64,000 nt of DNA from assembly GCA_963765875.1 (NCBI GenBank), contig CAVXYK010000005.1, forward strand, positions 1 through 64,000, in the 5' to 3' direction. This document shows, one piece after another, positions 58,144-64,000 of this stretch (the stretch's first letter is position 1; each line of letters begins with the position of its first letter). The stretch is from JAWKOK01 sp963765875. GTDB taxonomy: Bacteria; Chloroflexota; Anaerolineae; Caldilineales; Caldilineaceae. The translations under genes were made by a program, and so were the position numbers. The notes below the pieces were generated by a model. The model did not search any database. It was not told the origin of the DNA and worked only from the letters and a program-made list of their open reading frames with translations.

Positions 58144-58299
58144 CGCCGTACCCTCTGGCTCAACCTGGAGCCGCCCATGACGTGGGGCTCGGACGACAGC
58201 GACATGCTACAATACGGGCCGCTTTGCGACAGCATCGCCATGGCCAGCACACTCAATGAGCTGACGGCCGCGATCGATCAATTGTTGATAGAGTCGTAG
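58144..58299 (+). pseudogene. Remnant: diverged copy of the 3' end of the VWA (CoxE-like) gene
   Basis: Translates as RRTLWLNLEPPMTWGS followed by DDSDMLQYGPLCDSIAMAST and NELTAAIDQLLIES. This parallels the last 50 residues of the VWA protein encoded at 57190-57347 (RRTIWLNPEPPMIWGS ... NELTAAVDQVLG). DNA identity is high but clearly not perfect, so the copy is not recent. No start codon or upstream domain accompanies it. It is best explained as the end of a paralogue or duplication whose body was lost when vapBC arrived. Confidence 0.8.
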
Positions 58300-58492
58300 C
58301 ACGAACAATTTACAAACATGACAAACCTGCCGTTCGGTGGGATAATACGCCGCATTCCAAATCGTACTTTTGCCAGCAGAGAAGAATTGATAGCCCGATC
58401 TGAGCATCACAGCCGAGATCACGTGCTTTGTGTTGCTCTGTCTCTCTGCGGTGACTTCACACCGGTTACTTTAGGAACAAGGAGATCGATTC

Positions 58493-59419
58493 ATGGCGAT
58501 GCGAGCCGACTATATCTGGATGAACGGTGAGGTGATCCCCTGGGATCAGGCGCAGGTGCATGTCTTCACCCACGCACTACACTACGGTAGCAGCGTCTTC
58601 GAAGGCATTCGCGCCTATGCCATCGACGACAAACCGAACATCTTCCGCGGGGAAGAGCACTTCGACCGCCTGCAGTTCAGTTGCAAGGTGGCGCGCATTC
58701 CGTCGCCGCTGACGTCGGAAGAATGGATGGAGGTGACGGCCAACGTGTTGCGTGCAAACCAACACAGCAGCGCCTACATTCGCCCACTGGTCTTCCGCGG
58801 TTACGAGTCGCTGGGCGTGGATGGCCGCGGTTGCCCGGTCGATGCCATTCTGGCATCGGTGCCCTGGGGCACCTATCTGGGGGCCGAGGCGCTGGAGAAC
58901 GGCGTCGACGTGCAGGTGAGCAGCTGGCGGCGCATGGCCCCGGACACGACGAATGCCCTGGCCAAGATTGGTGGCCAGTACGTCAACAGCCAGAACATCG
59001 TCATGGAGGCCAAGGACAATGGCTTCACTGAAGGCATCGCGCTAGATATCCATGGCTACGTCAGCGAAGGCAGCGGCGAGAATATATTCCTCGTGCATAA
59101 AGGTGAGATCTTTACGCCGCCGCTGGGCAACAGCATCCTCGGGGGGATCACGCGCAACTGTGCTTCCACCATCGCCCGCGATCTTGGCTACACCATCACG
59201 GAGATGACGATTCCGCGCGAGATGCTCTACTTAGCCGACGAGATCTTCTTTACCGGCACCGCGGCGGAAGTTACGCCCGTACGCTCAGTTGACCGTATGC
59301 CGGTTGGCAGCGGCAAGCGTGGCCCCGTCACCAAGGAAATCCAGGATGTTTTCTTCGGCATCATTGACGGCTCGGTAGAGGACAAGTGGGACTGGTTGAC
59401 GCCGATTGATCTGGGCTAA
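58493..59419 (+). CDS. ilvE: Branched-chain amino-acid aminotransferase
   Basis: 308 residues from ATG 58493 after AACAAGGAG. PLP fold-type IV enzyme transferring the amino group between glutamate and branched-chain keto acids. Landmarks are YIWMNGEVIPWDQAQVHVFTHALHYGSSVFEGIRAY, AYIRPLVFRGY, the PLP Lys in LAKIGGQYVNSQ, EGIALDIHGYVSEGSGENIFLV and FFTGTAAEVTPVRSVD. Complete and normal in length. A single-gene unit closed by a good terminator. Confidence 0.96.
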   Translation: MAMRADYIWMNGEVIPWDQAQVHVFTHALHYGSSVFEGIRAYAIDDKPNIFRGEEHFDRLQFSCKVARIPSPLTSEEWMEVTANVLRANQHSSAYIRPLVFRGYESLGVDGRGCPVDAILASVPWGTYLGAEALENGVDVQVSSWRRMAPDTTNALAKIGGQYVNSQNIVMEAKDNGFTEGIALDIHGYVSEGSGENIFLVHKGEIFTPPLGNSILGGITRNCASTIARDLGYTITEMTIPREMLYLADEIFFTGTAAEVTPVRSVDRMPVGSGKRGPVTKEIQDVFFGIIDGSVEDKWDWLTPIDLG

Positions 59420-59441
59420 CTTGTAGAATTTTCTGGATTAG

Positions 59442-59477
59442 AAAGAGGCGACGTCATAGTAGCGTCGCCTCTTTTTT
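59442..59477 (+). terminator. Rho-independent terminator after ilvE
   Basis: AAAGAGGCGACG and CGTCGCCTCTTT form a 12-base perfect stem, followed by a T-run to 59477. It lies 22 bases after the ilvE stop and before the convergent DUF4332 gene. Confidence 0.9.
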
Positions 59478-59513
59478 GATCCAATTTTTCGGTTCAGCAG
59501 ATCGAGCTCGAAC

Positions 59514-59918
59514 TCAGTAGAAGAGGGCCCGATCCAGGCTCTTGGCCTGATCGACCCAACTGTCCACCTCGTCATCACGGGGGACGCGGGTTACACCGTG
59601 CTCGGCGGCAACTTCCAGAATCTTGACATGAAGGTTTTCCGAATTGCGTTGGGCCAGTTCGGCTACCGTGTCAACCCCGGCATATTCCAGTAGGTCAGAA
59701 TAGACTTTGCCGACACCGCGCACGCGGGCAAGATCGGCCCGATTGGCCAATTCAAGAATGGCCCGAGGTTCGACGCCAAATTTTTCAGCCAGATGTTTGC
59801 GCTCTGCCGGTTTGGCTGCTGCGGCCAGGAAATTTGCTGAACCCTCAAGGCCCGCTGTTTTGAGTGCTTTGGCGAGTTCCGGCGTAATGCCTTCAAGCTC
59901 GGAAACGTTCAGTGGCAT
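59514..59918 (-). CDS. DUF4332 domain-containing protein (helix-hairpin-helix)
   Basis: 134 residues from ATG 59916-59918 behind AAGGAGCAGACC. Two helix-hairpin-helix-like stretches: LEGITPELAKALKTAGLEGSANFLAAAA and LARVRGVGKVYSDLLEYAGVDTVAELAQR, the DUF4332 pattern. Such domains resemble DNA-binding HhH modules, but the role of stand-alone proteins is not known. Monocistronic. Confidence 0.88.
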   Translation of the reverse strand: MPLNVSELEGITPELAKALKTAGLEGSANFLAAAAKPAERKHLAEKFGVEPRAILELANRADLARVRGVGKVYSDLLEYAGVDTVAELAQRNSENLHVKILEVAAEHGVTRVPRDDEVDSWVDQAKSLDRALFY

Positions 59919-60000
59919 GGTCTGCTCCTTGTATTACTGAAAATTGTGGAAATCGTATGTAAATTCGTCGCCCAATGATAGAAGATGTCAGCCCAACTGA

Positions 60001-61425
60001 TCAGTGAGGCTCCACTCGATTCGTCGATTCCGTGTCAGATTGCCCGGGTTCCAGATCAGTTGGCGCCGGCTCAAAGCCCAACTCGTCTTCGATGGCTCGC
60101 TGGGATGTATGGGCTAACTGCGCTGCATCATCTTCCGGCGTCGGGTGTACCGGCTCCAGCGGCATCACCTCGGCGTTCATTTTTCCGCGGAAGGTCAGCA
60201 CGCGCAAGGCCGCTTCAAAGAAGCTCTCTTCCTTCACGCCGCGCCAGATGGCGATGTCCGGCCGGTCGTAGCGCAGGGCACAGGGCAGATAGGTGACGCT
60301 GTTCTGTGCGGCGATGTCGAATGAGCCATAGTGAAATGGGCGCAAGCTTGTCGCCGTTCCAAAGCGCCCCTCCGGGAAGATGACGAAAGGCGGGTAGGGC
60401 TGTTCCGTGACGTTCTTTGCGATGGAATCGCGCACGTTTCGGCGCGATGACTTGTCGCTTCGGTCCACAAAGACTGTCGCGATCGAGTCGGCGACCCAGC
60501 CGACGAACGGCACGTGAAAGACGTCGGAGGTGCTCAGGAAGCGCATGGGCAGGATCGACACGACGACCGGGATGTCCAAGAATGAGACGTGATTGATGAA
60601 GGCGATGCCCTGCAATTTAACGAGCTTTTCTTCATTGGCGCAGATCACTTTGATGCGCAGCAGCCAGTTGATGATGCGGCAGATCCAGGTGATCACCCAG
60701 GAATGGATGCGGATGCCCTGCCGTTTGATGGGCAGGAGCCAGGCCACAAAGACCGCTGCAATGCCGACAAGCATGACCGCCGAGATGGCAAGAACCCGCA
60801 AGAGACCGATCAATGGGTTGCGTTTGGAGAGCTCGCGTCGCTGCTCCGGATCTGCCATGAAGGTGCGAATGGAGAGAATGATGCCCGCTACGCCGCCGAT
60901 GATGGCCACAACACCAATCAGCCAGGCCAGAAAGCCCAAGGGCATGATGGCATTGCCCAGCACATAGATGCCGAAGCCCAGGCTTAGGATGCCAAGCAGG
61001 CCCGCTCCGATTCCGCCTCCTTTGACCGCCTGCAGGATGCCGACCAGGCCGATCAGGATCCCGGTAATGCCGACAATCGAATTGATCAGTTCCGGCCAAA
61101 ACGCTCGGTTCAACGGCTCCACATTGAAGACGATCAGGGCAACGAATATGGTCAATACTCCCTGGACAAGCAGCCAGAGACGCCGGCCATGCGCATCGTG
61201 TGAAAAAATCTGCAACACAGTCAGGATGCCAGAGACCAACCAATAGATACCGATCAACTGAAGGGTCAGGGTAATCCCATCTTTTGGAGAAAAGACCAGC
61301 AACACCCCAATGATGATGGCGACGATGCTGTCAATCAGTATTCGCCACCATGGATAGCCGGAAGAGCCGTGCCTATCCTGGGATGGCCCTGATGGCAGAT
61401 CGACTGTTTCTGGGGATGTTGTCAC
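60001..61425 (-). CDS. Fusion of HdeD-like (DUF308) membrane domain with PlsC-type acyltransferase
   Basis: 474 residues from ATG 61423-61425. Residues about 25-195 hold six to seven hydrophobic segments in the DUF308/HdeD repeat style (WWRILIDSIVAIIIGVLLVFSP, LTLQLIGIYWLVSGILTVLQIF). A further helix leads into the acyltransferase, with INHVSFLDIPVV (HX4D motif), VDRSDKSSRRNVRDSI and FVIFPEGRFG. The latter matches 1-acyl-glycerol-3-phosphate acyltransferases, which add a second acyl chain to make phosphatidate. The N-terminal domain may anchor or regulate it; its role in the fusion is unknown. Confidence 0.9.
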   Translation of the reverse strand: MTTSPETVDLPSGPSQDRHGSSGYPWWRILIDSIVAIIIGVLLVFSPKDGITLTLQLIGIYWLVSGILTVLQIFSHDAHGRRLWLLVQGVLTIFVALIVFNVEPLNRAFWPELINSIVGITGILIGLVGILQAVKGGGIGAGLLGILSLGFGIYVLGNAIMPLGFLAWLIGVVAIIGGVAGIILSIRTFMADPEQRRELSKRNPLIGLLRVLAISAVMLVGIAAVFVAWLLPIKRQGIRIHSWVITWICRIINWLLRIKVICANEEKLVKLQGIAFINHVSFLDIPVVVSILPMRFLSTSDVFHVPFVGWVADSIATVFVDRSDKSSRRNVRDSIAKNVTEQPYPPFVIFPEGRFGTATSLRPFHYGSFDIAAQNSVTYLPCALRYDRPDIAIWRGVKEESFFEAALRVLTFRGKMNAEVMPLEPVHPTPEDDAAQLAHTSQRAIEDELGFEPAPTDLEPGQSDTESTNRVEPH

Positions 61426-61467
61426 TATGTGATCTCTTTACCTGTGCCTGTGTAGAGCAACTGTCAT

Positions 61468-61540
61468 CCACGAAGAGACACAAAAACAGACGAAGATACA
61501 TAAAGCCCTCTTTCGTTCGTGTATCTTCGTATTCTCTCTT
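61468..61540. repeat. Palindromic repeat, TCCACGAAGAGACACAAA type
   Basis: TCCACGAAGAGACACAAAAA and CGTGTATCTTCGTATTCTCT form imperfect inverted halves. Directly followed by the MITE-like element at 61541. Same family as 27806 and 45593. Confidence 0.6.
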
Positions 61541-61679
61541 GACTCTACTGCAAGAACAACGATTCAGCCACAGAGCCACAGAGGCACGCAGATAAACAGT
61601 GTGGGCTGGGCTTTTTCTCTGTGGACTCTGTGCCTTCTCCGTGTCTCTGTGGTGAACCGGACCTTCATGCAGTAGAGTC
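61541..61679. mobile_element. MITE-like palindromic element with GACTCTACTGCA ends
   Basis: 139 bases beginning GACTCTACTGCA (61541-61552) and ending TGCAGTAGAGTC (61668-61679), an exact 12-base terminal inverted repeat. The interior has long near-complementary halves built on CACAGAGCCACAGAGGCAC and CTGTGCCTTCTCCGTGTCTC. Its left end equals that of the element at 15552. No transposase. Confidence 0.75.
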
Positions 61680-61710
61680 TCTTGTGGAACACATTTCCCC
61701 TAGATTCGCG

Positions 61711-62613
61711 TTACTCTGAGCCAATCTCCGGTTCTAGCTCCTGAAATTCTTCTGCGGTGATGGGATCGGTGCCGTGTCCGGCAAAGACCAGGTCCGGGTT
61801 CAAGCTCTGGACATGGGCCAAGCTATCGGCAAGCTGATCCCAGTCGTAGGCGTAGGTGCTCTGGGCGTGAGGTGAACCGGTACCGGAGACCAGATCGCCT
61901 GCGAAGGCATAGCGATCGTTGAGCATCAACACGCTGGAACCGGGCGTATGGCCAGGCGTGTGTACGACATAGGCATCGATGCCGAATTCGTCCAACCGAT
62001 CGCCATCTTCCACCACGAAATCGGGCAGCGTCGGCTGGAGCACTGCCAGCCACTCTTCAATGGTCGGGAGCGCGAAGTCTGAGACTGTCTCCCGATCCCG
62101 AACCGTGCCCAGCCGTGTCTCCCCGGCAGCCATCACACCAGCATCAGCCGTCTGCACCGTGATCTGAGCGCCGGTGGCCTCGCTCAGTGATTTGGCGCTT
62201 CCATAATGATCCAGATGCGCGTGGGTAATGTAGATCAACTTCAGATCATCGCGTCCGATCTTCTTCAGATAGGCGAGAATCACCTTGTCCAATTCCGGCA
62301 CGCCGGCGTCAACCAGAACCAAGCCTGATTCACTCTCGATGAGGTAGGCCATGCTCGGCCCAAGTTGCAGTGAATGGACCTTGACACCGTCTTCAAGTTC
62401 GACTACGTTTGGCGCGATCAGATAGTCAAACCCTGCGTTGATTGCACTATCGACGATGGTCTTCTGCGGCGATGTGCTCGATGTGTTGCACCCGCTCAAC
62501 AGGGCGATGGTCACTGTCAGCAACAGCGCCAGTAGGGCTTTTCCAAAATCGTAACGATACGGGAGTTGGCAAAGCCCCAAGCCATTCCAGGCAAAGACTA
62601 CCTTACAACGCAT
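61711..62613 (-). CDS. Metallo-beta-lactamase-fold hydrolase, lipoprotein
   Basis: 300 residues from ATG 62611-62613, with AGAGAGGC as ribosome site; the frame extends 12 codons further. After an unusually long n-region comes a signal helix and lipobox (ALLALLLTVTIALLSGC). The MBL motif is THAHLDHYGS (HxHxDH), and later metal ligands are in YVVHTPGHTPGSSVLML, FAGDLVSG and VFAGHGTDP. A general MBL-fold hydrolase of the glyoxalase II/lactonase-like group, tethered outside the membrane. Substrate unknown. Confidence 0.9.
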   Translation of the reverse strand: MRCKVVFAWNGLGLCQLPYRYDFGKALLALLLTVTIALLSGCNTSSTSPQKTIVDSAINAGFDYLIAPNVVELEDGVKVHSLQLGPSMAYLIESESGLVLVDAGVPELDKVILAYLKKIGRDDLKLIYITHAHLDHYGSAKSLSEATGAQITVQTADAGVMAAGETRLGTVRDRETVSDFALPTIEEWLAVLQPTLPDFVVEDGDRLDEFGIDAYVVHTPGHTPGSSVLMLNDRYAFAGDLVSGTGSPHAQSTYAYDWDQLADSLAHVQSLNPDLVFAGHGTDPITAEEFQELEPEIGSE

Positions 62614-62728
62614 ATCTGCCTCTCTGGAATGGCCTAGGACTTTAGGCATGAGAACCTGCGATGCTCTGTTTTGTGGGGATTGTCATGTGGATCTTTTTCC
62701 TTCGGACTGCCTCACCACAGATCGTAGC

Positions 62729-64000
62729 CTACAATTTGGCTTTGTTTTCCATGGCCTGCTCGTAGGCCACGACATAGGCCTCGGCGCTGCGATCCCACGA
62801 GTAGTCCTGGGCCATGGCTGTCTGGATCATCTGCTGGATATGGCCGCGACGGTCAAAGTAGGTGCTGACGGCCCAGCCCACTGTGTAGAAGAGCGAGGAC
62901 GCGCTGGCTTCCCAGAATTTGAAACCGGTGCCGCCGCCTGTCTCTTCGTCATATTGCTCAACCGTATCGTCAAGACCGCCGGTGGCGCGCACGATGGGCA
63001 GCGTGCCATATTTGAGCGAGTAGATCTGGTTGAGACCGCACGGTTCGTAGATGGAGGGCATGATGAAAAAGTCGGAGCCGGCTTCGATCCAATGGGACAG
63101 TTCGTTGCTGTAGCCGATGAAGCAGCCGACACGGCCTGGATAGAGGGCGGGTAGGCTGCCGAAAAAGGCCTCCAGCGCCTTGTCGCCCGAACCAAGAATC
63201 ACAAATTGCACAACCATCTCTTCGACGATCTGTTCGATGGACGCTGCCAGCAGGTCGAGTCCTTTCTGATCGACCAAACGACTGACTACGCCGATGACCG
63301 GGATATTGGGATCAACCTCTAGTTCGAAGCGACGCTGCAACTCTGCTTTGCAGACGGCTTTGCCGGCCAGATTGTCCGGCGTGTAGGTTGCAGGGGTCAA
63401 TCTGTCTACGGCTGGATTCCACTCGTCGTAGTCAACGCCGTTGATGATGCCGATGTAATCGTCGCCGCGGTCGTTGAGGTAGGGCGCCATGCCGTAGGCG
63501 AGTTCGGTGGTGCGTGTCTCATCGGCATAGGTCGGACTGACCGTGGTGACCATGTCCGCATAGTGAATCCCGCCTTTGAGGAAGCTGATCCCGCCGTAGT
63601 CCTCAAACTTGTCCGGCGTGAAATTGTCCCACCCGAGCCCCAGATACTCGTAAGAATCGGCGGGATATTTCCCCTGATAGGCCATGTTGTGGATGGTGAG
63701 CATGCTGGCGGCATTGCCCAGCATCGGATCGTTCCAATGCCAGAGCTTTAGATAGGCGGAGCCCAGCGCTGTATGCCAATCGTGGACATGGACAATATCG
63801 GGCGCAAAGCCCATATCGCGGCAGAGCTGCAAGCCGGCCCGGGTCAAAAAGCCGAAGCGCTGCGGATTGTCCATGTAGTCATTGAAGTCGTCGTCGTGGT
63901 AGAGGCCGGGGCGATTGAAATATCTGTCGTTTTCGATAAAATAGACCGGCACGCCATCGTTGTCGGCTTTGTCAACGGCGCACCACTCCAGCGCATTGCC
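62729..64000 (-). CDS. glgA: Glycogen synthase (ADP-glucose type), 5' end beyond window
   Basis: Leftward GT5 glycosyltransferase; the N-terminal part lies outside the right edge, so no start is visible (codons continue to 64000). It elongates alpha-1,4-glucan from ADP-glucose. Visible landmarks are FAPDIVHVHDWHTALGSAYLK, LTIHNMAYQGKYP, GIINGVDYDEWNP, VVSRLVDQKGLDLLAA and the nucleotide-sugar site MPSIYEPCGLNQIYSLKYGTLPIVRATGGLDDTV. At least 423 residues are present of the usual 480. Intact in the visible part. Confidence 0.96.
   Translation of the reverse strand, partial: GNALEWCAVDKADNDGVPVYFIENDRYFNRPGLYHDDDFNDYMDNPQRFGFLTRAGLQLCRDMGFAPDIVHVHDWHTALGSAYLKLWHWNDPMLGNAASMLTIHNMAYQGKYPADSYEYLGLGWDNFTPDKFEDYGGISFLKGGIHYADMVTTVSPTYADETRTTELAYGMAPYLNDRGDDYIGIINGVDYDEWNPAVDRLTPATYTPDNLAGKAVCKAELQRRFELEVDPNIPVIGVVSRLVDQKGLDLLAASIEQIVEEMVVQFVILGSGDKALEAFFGSLPALYPGRVGCFIGYSNELSHWIEAGSDFFIMPSIYEPCGLNQIYSLKYGTLPIVRATGGLDDTVEQYDEETGGGTGFKFWEASASSLFYTVGWAVSTYFDRRGHIQQMIQTAMAQDYSWDRSAEAYVVAYEQAMENKAKL

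Overview
The window reads as chromosomal DNA of a Chloroflexota bacterium, probably an Anaerolineae/Caldilineales relative. This is inferred from the gene mix (Aap-type amino-acid ABC system, GH116, sulfatases, uroporphyrinogen-decarboxylase-like plus DUF1638 genes, a histidine phosphatase/DUF3090/SCO1664 trio, bifunctional mannose-1-P guanylyltransferase/PMM) and from the many palindromic intergenic repeats. I see no rRNA, tRNA, CRISPR array, prophage or transposase gene, and no recognisable dedicated transcription factor.

Left part (1-21.1 kb): a carbohydrate/sulfate-ester catabolic region. A GH116 beta-glycosidase gene points left, divergent from a sugar ABC transporter (binding lipoprotein and two permeases) that runs into a sulfatase. 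Then come a large RecQ helicase fused to an N-terminal DUF488 domain, a DUF234-type ATPase, a second sulfatase, a URO-D-like protein, a ROK-family protein, DUF1638, a GH3 glycosidase, a DapA-like lyase/aldolase, and a convergent amidohydrolase. This looks like import, desulfation, deglycosylation and onward catabolism of a sulfated glycan or glycoside.

Middle (21.6-43 kb): M23-like peptidase, FmdB-like zinc ribbon, small membrane protein, carB, a queuosine-precursor (VUT) transporter preceded by a convincing preQ1-I riboswitch, a zinc-ribbon membrane protein, the four-gene aapJQMP-type amino-acid ABC transporter, an M1-family metallopeptidase lipoprotein, the phosphatase-DUF3090-SCO1664 operon, a mannose-1-P guanylyltransferase/PMM fusion, tsaE, and a secreted subtilase.

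Right part (43-64 kb): peroxiredoxin, ArsA-like ATPase, NUDIX hydrolase, GPH-type sugar symporter, a lipoprotein and a small protein of unknown function, a sugar-phosphate isomerase, a leftward group (M20 peptidase, GNAT, DinB, RecD2 helicase), a MoxR ATPase/CoxE-like VWA pair, a vapBC module followed by a diverged copy of the VWA gene's 3' end, ilvE, a DUF4332 protein, an HdeD-like/PlsC fusion, a metallo-beta-lactamase-fold lipoprotein, and the 3' part of glgA.

Two features run through the whole window. First, about a dozen genes are broken by frameshifts. Nearly all breaks I checked by hand are closed by removing one base, which suggests insertion-type sequence errors rather than gene decay. 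Second, several families of palindromic repeats sit directly behind stop codons, supply the stop codon of some genes, and in two cases (carB and the RecD2-like gene) lie inside coding sequence.
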